Source: an uncultured Lachnospiraceae bacterium
Lineage (GTDB): Bacteria; Bacillota; Clostridia; Lachnospirales; Lachnospiraceae
Reading direction: 5' to 3'
Assembly (NCBI GenBank): GCA_910579425.1
Contig: CAJTVL010000006.1
Location: 1 to 64,000, forward strand
DNA: 64,000 nt
The notes beneath the pieces are model-generated. The model saw only the letters and a list, made by a program, of their open reading frames with translations, was not told the origin of the DNA and ran no database searches. Below are positions 22,727 to 32,210 of this stretch, piece after piece; positions within the stretch are counted from its first letter, which is position 1, and each line of letters begins with the position of its first letter. The translations under genes and the position numbers were made by a program.

Positions 22727-25700
22727 ATGGTCAAGAAAGTAACTAAAAAGAAAAACAGAAGATTGAGGAGGCAGATCCGCAAGACGGTGGGCTGTCTTTT
22801 GATGGCTTCAGCAGTTTTTGTCGCCGCGCTGCCTGTGCCGGAGATCAGCGCTAGGAACGATCAGAAGGTAGAGAGAGTGGCGGTGGTGAACCATACCAGC
22901 AGTACGGATCTCACAAAGTTTGAACAGATTGACGGAAGAGACGCCCCCCTTGAGTGGAGAAGCAATGTGCCGCTTGTGGGTGATGATGAGCTCATCTATA
23001 CAACGGCGGACGGTTTCTTGCAGTTTGCCTATATCAATTATAACGGGGAGTGGATCGCCGTTATTTTAGGGCACAAGATCAACAGCCTGCCGGGGGGGAG
23101 TTTTACGATCCCCGCACAGGTGGACGGATACAGAACCTATGACGTAAATATGACAAACGGCGGCTTGTGTGCAGTGGGGCAGGATGGCAGTTTTCTGTAT
23201 TACAGGATACCGGCAGAGTATCGGTATACGGATAAAAATAATGTTCAACATATCGTTTTAGATACGGATAAAGCCATAGATTGGACGCAAAGCAGTCCAA
23301 GGTATCCTGGCGATGTAGATCCGGTGACAAATGTGCAGACATGGTATAACCTTATAAAGGCCCACGATGAAAGTTTTTCACCCTGCTATCAGACTGCGTT
23401 GTCTCAATGGGAAGGTATAGCAGATGAAGATTTGTACTTTGAGGATGGAACTACTACGGCAGCCTCGTTTTCGCTGCCGGTGAATACCGCGACACCTTCT
23501 CCTACAGAGTCGCCTTCCCCTACAGAGTCACCGTCTCCGACTGTCAGTGAGACGCCGACTCCTCCGACTGAAGGAACGCCTACAGTGACTCCTACGGCTG
23601 AGGGAATGGCGACAGCGACTCCGGAGGCGATGCAGACAGCATCACCGACACCGTCAGAGATGCCGTCGCAAACACCCACAGATGCGCCCGGACAGACACC
23701 TGAGGCCTCACCGTCAGAGGTGCCCACGGCTGCCCCGACGGAGACAGCCGTGCCTACACCAAGTGAAACACCGACACCTGTTCCTACAGAGACACCCTCA
23801 TCGGATCAGGGGGATGACGATCTTACCTCAAACGGCTTTATTTCGTTGATTCCGACACCGGCAGTGTCGCCTACAGAAACGCCGGCGCCTTCAGTATCGC
23901 CCCAGACGGGTGAAGCCGGTGATTTTACAACCGGAAAAGGAGAAGCTACATATTATAATGCAGAAAAAGTTGTAGTTGCCAATGACAATGTGATTATGGC
24001 TGCCAACAACCGAGTTAGGAATTTGACAGGAGGGATTCTCCAAAGAGCAGGCGGTACTACGGTGCCTAAATATACCCGGGTAGGGGATGCGGGCGATGAA
24101 AGGAACGCCCATATGAGAATCCATAACGCTGCGGTAAGATATATCGGAAGGCAATATCTGAAGGAAGATTCGGAGAAAGGAATCTGGTCGATTGAAGGAG
24201 TTGTAAATAAACCTGAGTTGGGCGTATTTGCCGGATTAGGACAGCTCGTGCATTTGGTCACGGAAGCAGACCCGACCACAAAGTTAAGCACCCTTGTAGG
24301 AATCGGCGATTATGCTTTCTATGGCTGTACCTCCCTGCAGAGTGTGGATCTGGCAAACGGTATCAATACCATAGGAAACGGTTCCTTTGAACAGTGTTTG
24401 AATATGACCAGCTTCACGATTCCCAGAGCGTCAAATCTGATGGCTTTTGGAAAGGACGCATTCAGCGGATGCCGGAAATTAAAGAGTATAGTTATCCCCA
24501 CCAATGTACGTGCTATCGGTGATTATTGCTTCCAGGACTGCGTTGCCTTAGAGACCATTGAGATGGGAGGAGACGGCACGGAGGTTGCCCTGAATGTAAT
24601 CGGATGGAGAGCCTTTGAAAACTGCAGCAGTTTATCCTCCATTACCTTCCCGGGAACATTTACACAGACTTATCCCACGGGATGGGACATAAAGGCGAAG
24701 GAAGATAATAAAATTCCTATCACATGGTTCGACGGATGCAACAGCCTGCAGTATATTAAGATACAGAATTCGGAACTGGACATTGTCGATGATGACGAGA
24801 TGAATATGGAGGGTCCTGATAATTCGGAAGACAGTCATGTGAAAAAACTTTTAAACGATCCGAACGCAGAGGACGATATTCTTGATTTTCTCGACAAGGT
24901 GCCGGAGTTGTTCTATTTTGAAGGCCCCGGGGCGGATGCCAGGATTTGCAATACTGCCAGAGTCCATTCAGCGGCGTTCAAATACATGAGCCAGGATAAA
25001 TACGAAAAGGTGATGTGGTGCGAGGCTCATAACGGCGACCACAAAGCGATCTTCGCAGTGGATTCCAACAACCAGCTTGTGGAGATGACACTGGAAAAGG
25101 AATGCGGTATTGTGGACATTCCGGCGCAGATCGGAGCCAGACATATCAGCACCATCGGAGAGTTCAGCTTCGATAAGAGTAAGTGCTTCTTAAAGAGGAT
25201 AAATATACCTTCCACGGTTCAGGTGATTGAGCAGAACGCGTTCAAGGGCTGTCACAATCTGGAGGATGTGATTTTTGATCAGAGAGGAGGCAACGGGCCG
25301 CAGATCGGAGCCAATGCTTTCGATACCCAGGACGCACAGCTTCACAGTTCGGATTGTGCGGATAAGGGCAGCACTTTCCATGCGCTGACCTTTACAGGAA
25401 CCATTTCCCCTGCGTCCACGCCGTTTTTGTATGCGATGGATGCAAATAACAATTATAATAACGGATCCCAGCAGGAGAGCTTTATCACATTTTACAGCGG
25501 ATGGCCCTCAAACCTGACTGTGCTCTATAACAAGGAAACAGACAAAAACGAGCTGATCAACTATCCGAAGATTGATGATCTGTTGAATTATGCGGTGAAG
25601 AGCTATGGCGGAGGCACGGCACCGGCGCCGTCCCCCTCATCGCCTACGACCAAGGACGTCGGGGATCCGGATGCCGCTGCAACTCCTCCGGCTGTGACGC

Positions 25701-28228
25701 CGGGAGGCAGCAAGCTTTACTATCCTTATCTTACTGCGGATAACGTGAAAGCGGCAAATGATGGCGCACAGAACTTCCTTACCGGCGGTGCAATGACAGG
25801 GGAAGAAACCGTGGCAGTGAACGGAGCGCTGAATGTGAACCTTCCGGCGGGGATCGAGTCGATTAAGCCGGGACTGTTCTCAGGAGTAGACAGTGAGAAC
25901 GAGTCGGTTGTGGAAGGAGAGGATCCGAAGCCCGATACTTATATCCAATCCATTACTATGAATACGGTGGAGGAGGTAGAGCCTTATACCTTCTCGGGAT
26001 GTAAGAATCTGGCAGGCTTTTATATGGCCGGGGGCAATAAATTAGGAGATTATGCCTTAAAGAACTGTGAGAAGCTTGCTGTAGCTGAAATCGGAGCAAG
26101 TATAGCTGAGCTGGGTATAAGGCCTTTTGCCGGATGTACGGGGCTGACGAATGTTAATTTTATAGAAAACCCCAATTTCACCTGTGATAACCGGATTATC
26201 TACGGGACGAAGGACGGAGCCAAAAAGACGCTGATCGAATGCCTTGAAACCAGAGACGAGAGAGTAAAGGCGGATGAACTGACCGGTGTGGAGAGCATGT
26301 ACCCTGAGGCGTTCATGAACTGTAAGGACGTGGACAGTGTAGACTTTTCCGAGAGCAGTGTTGCGATCATACCGGAACGCGCTTTTGCAAACAGCAGAGT
26401 ACATGATGTGATACTCTCAAGTGCAACTACAAATGTGCTGGAAGGCGCTTTCTGGAACTGCGACGATTTGAAGTATTTAACGATCAATAACCCGATTACG
26501 ATTCTGGATAATAATATTTTTGACAAGGCGGAACTGGACGGCAATGACATTAAGCTCGATGCCGACGGAAAGCCTATCCTGACTGTAAGGGATAAGAAAT
26601 TAACGCTGGTAGTTCCGGAAGGGTCAGTAGCGGAAAATTACGCCAACGGCAAGCCCTTTATCGGCCTGGAGGTAAGCATTCCGGTTGAATATTGGATTAC
26701 ACCTCCCGACGGAAGCGGCAGACCCTTTAAGGCCTACGACAGAACCACCACAAGGACCAAGTTTGAGGATCCTGAGGCGTGGGAGGAAGAGAGAGAGAAC
26801 ATAGAGCCTGACAAGGTAGATAAGGATCATCCTTACCCGGGATGGCAGTTCGAAAAGTGGGGCGAATATACGGAGAGCAGCGGGTCAGGTATTAAGACTC
26901 TGCAGACCTATGCCGAGTATACCCAGCTTGCAGGGGAGAAGTTCAGAGTAACCTTTGTGGATGAGAGACAGCCGGATGTTACAAAGAGAATGTGGTTTGT
27001 GGATAAAAATCCGGGTGAATCACTGACTTTCAGCGACATCAGAGATCCTTATGACACGGTGAATTTCCTGAGGTGGGAATCCGATAACGGGACAGCTTTT
27101 TCCGATCCGATCAATGCGAACGTAACATTTTATGCGGTATACAGGAACTCGGGAGGTACGGATCCCACACCCAGCGGCAACCCTAATCCCAGCGGGAGTC
27201 CTGGCGGCAGCCCTAATCCCAGCGGTTCACCTGGAGCAAGCATCACGCCCAGTGCGTCGCCCAGCGGAGGCAATAATAACGACAAGGATGACAAAGACGA
27301 TAAGCCTACCGCAACACCCACTGCCACGCCGACACCGTCCAACGGAAATGATGTGGTGAAGTATACGGTATCTGTATCCGGCGGAAGCGGCAGCGGACAG
27401 TATGCGGCAGGGACAGTGGTGGCAATCAACGCTTACTACAGAGGAGAAGGCCAGTTGTTTGACAGATGGACTACTTCCACAGCGGGCGTAGGATTTGCCA
27501 ATCCGGAGTCGCCCTCCACAACCTTTACCATGCCGGCAGCCAATGTGGCAATTACCGCGACTTATAAGACAGGAGGCGCGGGCACAGCAGCAACGACTAC
27601 AAGCGGCGGAGGAAACGGCGGAAATACCGTTACCGGCTCAACGTCGAACAACAACGGCACTACGGTAGATATAACCAGACCCGGAATTTCCAACAGAAAT
27701 CTTGCCGGGGCTACCGTGAGCGGCGCAACCGATAACTTCGTGGTGAAGGTGACGGAAGACCAGGCGGCTACCGATGCGGCTACATCAGCATTACAGGCCA
27801 GATTCGGAGACCTGAGCAGAATTAAATATTTCCCTATGGACATCAGCCTGTATGATTCCACAGGACGCACCAAGATTGCGGATACTTCTGGGATTTCCGT
27901 GAACCTGACTCTTCCTTTGCCGGATGAGCTGGTGCAGTATGCGGGGAATAATAAGATCGCAGCGATTTCAGGGGGTGCCCTGGAGGATCTGAATGCCAGA
28001 TTTACCACCATAGACGGCGTACCGTGCATTAACTTTACGGCGACCCATTTCTCACCTTATGTGATTTATGTGGATACGGCGAATCTGACGGAGGCTGCGA
28101 TTGACGCGACGCCCAAGACAGGCGACCCCATTCATCCGAAGTGGTTCCTTGCCCTTGGCATGGCATGCCTGTCACTGATCTTGTTCTTCAAGCGTGACAG
28201 GGTAGTCATCAATACAAAGACTGCATAG
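22727..28228 (+). CDS. Large BspA-like LRR surface protein with sortase sorting signal
   Basis: This is a 1833-residue cell-wall protein. A signal peptide (about 1-42) comes first. A Pro/Thr/Ser/Glu linker of TPSPTES-type repeats follows (about 246-395). LRR_5 (BspA-type) repeats cover about 520-960 and 1060-1290, recognisable by IGDYAFYGCTSLQSVDL-like units. Then come an InlB-B-repeat-like region (about 1370-1470), a Gly/Ser/Pro linker (about 1478-1540) and a bacterial-repeat domain (YTVSVSGGSGSGQYAAGT). The C-terminus is a sorting signal: TPKTGD (1795-1800), a hydrophobic helix and RD-rich tail. The first gene after srtB (18-base gap), with AGGAGGAG before the ATG. It probably mediates adhesion or matrix binding, as known for BspA relatives. 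Confidence 0.9.
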   Translation: MVKKVTKKKNRRLRRQIRKTVGCLLMASAVFVAALPVPEISARNDQKVERVAVVNHTSSTDLTKFEQIDGRDAPLEWRSNVPLVGDDELIYTTADGFLQFAYINYNGEWIAVILGHKINSLPGGSFTIPAQVDGYRTYDVNMTNGGLCAVGQDGSFLYYRIPAEYRYTDKNNVQHIVLDTDKAIDWTQSSPRYPGDVDPVTNVQTWYNLIKAHDESFSPCYQTALSQWEGIADEDLYFEDGTTTAASFSLPVNTATPSPTESPSPTESPSPTVSETPTPPTEGTPTVTPTAEGMATATPEAMQTASPTPSEMPSQTPTDAPGQTPEASPSEVPTAAPTETAVPTPSETPTPVPTETPSSDQGDDDLTSNGFISLIPTPAVSPTETPAPSVSPQTGEAGDFTTGKGEATYYNAEKVVVANDNVIMAANNRVRNLTGGILQRAGGTTVPKYTRVGDAGDERNAHMRIHNAAVRYIGRQYLKEDSEKGIWSIEGVVNKPELGVFAGLGQLVHLVTEADPTTKLSTLVGIGDYAFYGCTSLQSVDLANGINTIGNGSFEQCLNMTSFTIPRASNLMAFGKDAFSGCRKLKSIVIPTNVRAIGDYCFQDCVALETIEMGGDGTEVALNVIGWRAFENCSSLSSITFPGTFTQTYPTGWDIKAKEDNKIPITWFDGCNSLQYIKIQNSELDIVDDDEMNMEGPDNSEDSHVKKLLNDPNAEDDILDFLDKVPELFYFEGPGADARICNTARVHSAAFKYMSQDKYEKVMWCEAHNGDHKAIFAVDSNNQLVEMTLEKECGIVDIPAQIGARHISTIGEFSFDKSKCFLKRINIPSTVQVIEQNAFKGCHNLEDVIFDQRGGNGPQIGANAFDTQDAQLHSSDCADKGSTFHALTFTGTISPASTPFLYAMDANNNYNNGSQQESFITFYSGWPSNLTVLYNKETDKNELINYPKIDDLLNYAVKSYGGGTAPAPSPSSPTTKDVGDPDAAATPPAVTPGGSKLYYPYLTADNVKAANDGAQNFLTGGAMTGEETVAVNGALNVNLPAGIESIKPGLFSGVDSENESVVEGEDPKPDTYIQSITMNTVEEVEPYTFSGCKNLAGFYMAGGNKLGDYALKNCEKLAVAEIGASIAELGIRPFAGCTGLTNVNFIENPNFTCDNRIIYGTKDGAKKTLIECLETRDERVKADELTGVESMYPEAFMNCKDVDSVDFSESSVAIIPERAFANSRVHDVILSSATTNVLEGAFWNCDDLKYLTINNPITILDNNIFDKAELDGNDIKLDADGKPILTVRDKKLTLVVPEGSVAENYANGKPFIGLEVSIPVEYWITPPDGSGRPFKAYDRTTTRTKFEDPEAWEEERENIEPDKVDKDHPYPGWQFEKWGEYTESSGSGIKTLQTYAEYTQLAGEKFRVTFVDERQPDVTKRMWFVDKNPGESLTFSDIRDPYDTVNFLRWESDNGTAFSDPINANVTFYAVYRNSGGTDPTPSGNPNPSGSPGGSPNPSGSPGASITPSASPSGGNNNDKDDKDDKPTATPTATPTPSNGNDVVKYTVSVSGGSGSGQYAAGTVVAINAYYRGEGQLFDRWTTSTAGVGFANPESPSTTFTMPAANVAITATYKTGGAGTAATTTSGGGNGGNTVTGSTSNNNGTTVDITRPGISNRNLAGATVSGATDNFVVKVTEDQAATDAATSALQARFGDLSRIKYFPMDISLYDSTGRTKIADTSGISVNLTLPLPDELVQYAGNNKIAAISGGALEDLNARFTTIDGVPCINFTATHFSPYVIYVDTANLTEAAIDATPKTGDPIHPKWFLALGMACLSLILFFKRDRVVINTKTA

Positions 28229-28233
28229 TAAGG

Positions 28234-28250
28234 GCCCGGCTTGTCCGGGC
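28234..28250 (+). other. Intercistronic hairpin between the two LRR genes
   Basis: GCCCGG (28234-28239) pairs with CCGGGC (28245-28250). No T-tract follows, and the next gene starts 18 bases later, so this looks like a processing or stability element and not a full terminator. Confidence 0.45.
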
Positions 28251-28268
28251 TGTTACATAGGAGTTCTC

Positions 28269-31097
28269 ATGAACAGAAAAATTGCAAAATCACTGGGAGC
28301 GCTGCTGCTGATTACGGCAGTGGCGGTTACCCAGGTACCGGTATCAGATGTGGAAGCAGTAGCGACTGCATCTGATTTTGAAATGGACGGAACTAAATTA
28401 TTGAAGTATTCCGGCACGGAGGAAATGGTATCCATCCCTGACGGGGTCAAGACTATCGGGGAAGAAGCCTTTTCAGGAAATGATCATCTGGTGCGGGTTG
28501 ACCTCGGCAATCAGGTAGAGTCTGTGGGCTACCGTGCTTTCGCGGAGTGCGACAATCTGCGCACGATTATAGTAGGGGATCAGGTAGAGGAAATTGCCGC
28601 CGCCGCTTTCAGCAACAACAAGGAGCTGGTAAATGTAACCCTTGGGGCAGGTGTGAAAAAGCTTGGAAGCGGTGTGTTTGCCGGTGACAATCACCTGGAA
28701 ACCCTCACGCTTTCAGAAGAGAATAATCATCTGCACTATTCCAACGGGATACTGTATGACGCGGATGAGACGAAAGTTTTCGCACTGATGCCGGCTTATG
28801 AAAAGGGAGCCTATACTCTGCCAAGCACTGTGCAGGAGATTATGGGTTATGCTTTTTGGGGAAATCCTTATCTTGAAAAGGTGACCCTTGGAAGCGGCCT
28901 CAGCCAGGTGCCTGCTTATGCCTTTTCCAATTGCGTGAATTTGAGGGAAGTAGAGATTCCCATGGCGGTTCGGGGAATAGGGGCAAAGGCCTTTGAGGAT
29001 TGTGTAAATCTGACTGCAGTTTCTCTGCCGGAGACCGTGCTGCAGATCAGTGATTCGGCCTTTGACGGATGCCCGAAGGTGGAGTTCAGCGCCGCGCCGG
29101 GAACCTATGGGGCAGAGTATGCGGCTGCACGCAAGACCTCCGAAGTGGAAGAGGTGGAATATGAGGATGTGCAGGATGCCCAGGTGATTGACGCCGATTC
29201 GATTTCAGAGGACGGAGCACAGACGGGGGATGCGGCTGTTTCCGAATCAGAGTCTTCTGGACCGACAGCCTCCGGAACAGCAGATCCCGAGGCGACAGTT
29301 CCCGAAACAGACGGAGGGCAAACTACGGCTCCGACAACGGCATCACCAAGCCCGGAGCTGGAATCGGTCACAGAGTCCATAAGCAACAAGACACTCCTTG
29401 GAGAGTCCAGCATTGTTTCGGGCAGAGCCCTGATTTTTATTGATAACAGGCAGCAGTCTGTGATCAGTGGAAGAAGCGGCGGGGAAACCGCCAAAAAGGT
29501 AGATTTATCGGGAATACAAAATGCAGTAAATCAGGTGGGAGCTGCCTTAAGCAATGAAGCGGCGCAGGAAGCCCAGACGATAGGAAATCTGATGGCGGAC
29601 AATGCCCAGAAGGGAAAGGATTTCCCCAAATATACCATCGTGGGGGACAATAAGATTGCCTCCCAGGCTTTTTACCGGGACAGCGCCCTTACGGCCTATG
29701 AGATAGAGGAAGGAATCACGCAAATCGGGGAGTTTTCATTTGCAAGATCCGGCCTTACTTCCGTGACCATTCCGGAGGGAGTAACCGGGATCGGCTACGG
29801 AGCCTTTTATCACTGTGATGATTTAAGCCAGGTGGAAATTCCAAATTCCGTGACAGAGATAGCGCCCTATGCATTTGACAAAACACCATGGATAGAGGAG
29901 CTGCAGGCAGAGGAATTCGGCATTGTGGGAGACGGGATTCTGCTCACTTATTCCGGAAGCGATAGCGTGGTGAATATACCCGAGGGGGTGAAGCAGATCG
30001 GCCCCGGCGTATTTAAAGAGCATATGGGGATTACGGCTGTAAATCTTCCGGATTCGGTCAAAGTAATCGGCGAGGAAGCTTTCATGAACTGCCGGAACTT
30101 AAAGACCGTGAACGGCGGAGAGAATTTGGAGAAGGTAAAGGACAGGGCCTTTATGAACTGCCCTCTGTCAAAGGTGACTATTCCGGAAACCATGCAGGAG
30201 GTTGGCCTTGGCGCCTATGCCCTTGCAGGCGGTACGGATACCGTGGTATTCATGGGTACCGATCTGCCGATACTCACCATGGAAAGCACGTCGGGGCGGC
30301 TTGCCAATCAGGAATATCGGACCTATGCCTTTGACAATATCAAAAATGCAATCATCCTGGATGGAGTCGGTGATTTAGACGGAACCGTTCTGGAAACAGG
30401 TACTTATGGCTTCAAAGGGATTGTTTCTTCGGAAACGGGAAGCCGGTCCGTGGACAATCAGGCGGGCGTATCCCAGCCGGAGGGTGCAGGTGTGAAACTG
30501 CAGTTTAACGGTACGGCCATTGCAGAGAGTGAAAATGCTCTGGCTCAGATTCCGGGAAATGAGGAAGCCTTTATTTTGGAGATCAACGACTCGGATGAGG
30601 CGGCAGCGCAGATTACAGCAGCCTACGGAGAACTTTACGGGGGCAGGGAGCCTTCCGGGCTCACGGCTTTTGATATGACGCTCTACGATGCCTCGGGTAC
30701 CGTTCCGATCACAAGGCTTGGAAAACAGTATATTAATGTGCAGGTAAAAATGCCTGAGGGATTATCCGCGGAAAACCTGCATGTGGTTACTCTGGATCAG
30801 GACGGACAGTTAGAGGCCGTGGAGCATAGAGTGACAGAGTTGGAAGACGGAAATTATGTTCAGCTTACGGTCAATCATTTTTCCCCGTATGGGATTTACC
30901 AGTATACGCCCATGAACGGCCAGGCGGTTGTAACGGACGGAAAGGCCGTGATAACCAATTCTTCAGGCATTAAGGATGATTCGCCGGATACCGGTGATTT
31001 GATTCATCCCAAGTGGTTTTTGGCTTTAGGACTTCTGGCCTGCTCGGTGGCCCTGTTCTTTTACAAGGGGAAACCAAAGAAAGTAATGATAAAATAG
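28269..31097 (+). CDS. Second BspA-like LRR surface protein with sortase sorting signal
   Basis: This is a 942-residue protein with a signal peptide (about 1-32), LRR_5 repeats at about 40-275 and 470-650 (IGEEAFSGNDHLVRVDLGNQ-like units), a low-complexity Thr/Ser/Pro linker (about 285-365) and a C-terminal module. The end carries SPDTGD (905-910), then IHPKWFLALG and a hydrophobic segment with a lysine-rich tail. The motif and ten following residues match the first LRR protein closely, so both should be handled by the same sortase. The HFSPYGIY segment before the signal is also shared (HFSPYVIY). TAGGAG precedes the ATG. Confidence 0.9.
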   Translation: MNRKIAKSLGALLLITAVAVTQVPVSDVEAVATASDFEMDGTKLLKYSGTEEMVSIPDGVKTIGEEAFSGNDHLVRVDLGNQVESVGYRAFAECDNLRTIIVGDQVEEIAAAAFSNNKELVNVTLGAGVKKLGSGVFAGDNHLETLTLSEENNHLHYSNGILYDADETKVFALMPAYEKGAYTLPSTVQEIMGYAFWGNPYLEKVTLGSGLSQVPAYAFSNCVNLREVEIPMAVRGIGAKAFEDCVNLTAVSLPETVLQISDSAFDGCPKVEFSAAPGTYGAEYAAARKTSEVEEVEYEDVQDAQVIDADSISEDGAQTGDAAVSESESSGPTASGTADPEATVPETDGGQTTAPTTASPSPELESVTESISNKTLLGESSIVSGRALIFIDNRQQSVISGRSGGETAKKVDLSGIQNAVNQVGAALSNEAAQEAQTIGNLMADNAQKGKDFPKYTIVGDNKIASQAFYRDSALTAYEIEEGITQIGEFSFARSGLTSVTIPEGVTGIGYGAFYHCDDLSQVEIPNSVTEIAPYAFDKTPWIEELQAEEFGIVGDGILLTYSGSDSVVNIPEGVKQIGPGVFKEHMGITAVNLPDSVKVIGEEAFMNCRNLKTVNGGENLEKVKDRAFMNCPLSKVTIPETMQEVGLGAYALAGGTDTVVFMGTDLPILTMESTSGRLANQEYRTYAFDNIKNAIILDGVGDLDGTVLETGTYGFKGIVSSETGSRSVDNQAGVSQPEGAGVKLQFNGTAIAESENALAQIPGNEEAFILEINDSDEAAAQITAAYGELYGGREPSGLTAFDMTLYDASGTVPITRLGKQYINVQVKMPEGLSAENLHVVTLDQDGQLEAVEHRVTELEDGNYVQLTVNHFSPYGIYQYTPMNGQAVVTDGKAVITNSSGIKDDSPDTGDLIHPKWFLALGLLACSVALFFYKGKPKKVMIK

Positions 31098-31107
31098 AAC
31101 TGTTTTT

Positions 31108-31147
31108 AACTCCCGGCATATGATAATTAAAAAGCCGGGAGTTTTTT
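31108..31147 (+). terminator. Terminator of the surface-protein operon, overlapping the subtilase start region
   Basis: AACTCCCGGC (31108-31117) pairs perfectly with GCCGGGAGTT (31134-31143), followed by TTTTTT up to 31147. The next ATG begins at 31148, so the 3' arm doubles as the Shine-Dalgarno region of the subtilase gene. Confidence 0.85.
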
Positions 31148-32059
31148 ATGCTTCGGGTAAGACATCAGGTTGGATGCAGCGATGAGTTGATCCGTTCCTG
31201 CGGGAACAATGGTGTAACCATAGCAATGCTGGATACAGGGGTGGCAGTCCACCCTGATTTTGATAATAGAATTATTGCCTTTAAGGATTTCGTAAACGGA
31301 AAGAGAAATGCCTATGACGACAGTGGGCACGGTACTCATGTGGCGGGCTGTCTGTGCGGGAGCGGAAGGCTTTCAGAGGGAAAATACAAGGGGATAGCCC
31401 CCCAAAGCAGGCTTGTGGTGGGAAAAGTACTGGATTATAAGGGAGACGGAAATGTAGATAATATGGCGGATGGGATGGAGTGGATTCTCAAGCAGAGCCG
31501 GGAATATGACATCCGTATTCTGAATATCTCCATCGGAATGGACGAAAGCATCGAGAGGAGCCGGATGGAGAAGCTTGTGAAATTGATAGATCAGGCATGG
31601 GAGGAAGGCCTGATTGTGGTGTGTGCTGCCGGAAATATGGGGCCGAACCCTATGACGATCTCTCCCCTTGGAGCCGGAAAAGAAGTGATTACCGTGGGCT
31701 GCCATGAGGGCGGGTATTTCAGAAATCATCCTCACCTATGCGAGGACTATTCCAGCCGGGGGCCGACGCCCTATGCCATGAAAAAACCGGATGTGGTTGC
31801 CCCGGGCACGGATATTGTTTCATGCAATGCACAGATTTCCAGAAGAGGGCGCTACTTCAAAAATGCCTATATCAGTAAGAGCGGCACGTCTATGGCGGCG
31901 CCGATTGTGTCGGGAGGTCTGGCGCTTCTTCTCCAAAAGTATCCTTTTTATACCAATGTCCAGGCAAAGCAAAAGCTGATGTACACATCCAGGGATTTGA
32001 ATGAGCCCTGGCATAAACAGGGGTGGGGAATGATTCAGATCGACAGGCTGCTGGGGTGA
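31148..32059 (+). CDS. Subtilisin-like serine protease (S8), intracellular type
   Basis: This 303-residue protease keeps the full catalytic set: Asp29 in AMLDTGVAVHP, His61 in DSGHGTHVAG, the oxyanion Asn in CAAGNMGPN and Ser248 in SGTSMAAP. There is no signal peptide, propeptide or membrane segment, so it should act in the cytoplasm like intracellular subtilases (ISP). The start codon follows directly on the T-tract of the upstream terminator and its GGGAG lies in the hairpin arm. Expression may therefore need a different promoter or melting of the hairpin. Confidence 0.9.
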   Translation: MLRVRHQVGCSDELIRSCGNNGVTIAMLDTGVAVHPDFDNRIIAFKDFVNGKRNAYDDSGHGTHVAGCLCGSGRLSEGKYKGIAPQSRLVVGKVLDYKGDGNVDNMADGMEWILKQSREYDIRILNISIGMDESIERSRMEKLVKLIDQAWEEGLIVVCAAGNMGPNPMTISPLGAGKEVITVGCHEGGYFRNHPHLCEDYSSRGPTPYAMKKPDVVAPGTDIVSCNAQISRRGRYFKNAYISKSGTSMAAPIVSGGLALLLQKYPFYTNVQAKQKLMYTSRDLNEPWHKQGWGMIQIDRLLG

Positions 32060-32118
32060 GGGGAAATGTAGTACAGGGAGATGATACAAAACAGGAGCGA
32101 TTCTCGGAAAAGAAAAGA

Positions 32119-32147
32119 TTGACAGAAAATCTTCTATTGTATACAAT
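32119..32147 (+). promoter_or_regulatory. Promoter with GntR-type operator for the Re-citrate synthase operon
   Basis: TTGACA (32119-32124), 17-base spacer, TACAAT (32142-32147). A perfect 12-bp palindrome ATTGTATACAAT (32136-32147) covers the -10 box. Its core TTGTATACAA is the core of the B. subtilis GntR operator, and the second gene of the operon encodes a GntR/FCD regulator. Autoregulation is the natural inference. Confidence 0.75.
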
Positions 32148-32210
32148 TATACATGGCTTTGGCTGACAAGATTTCCAGTTATCTCTAAAGCCATGGAGGA
32201 GGAGATTACA

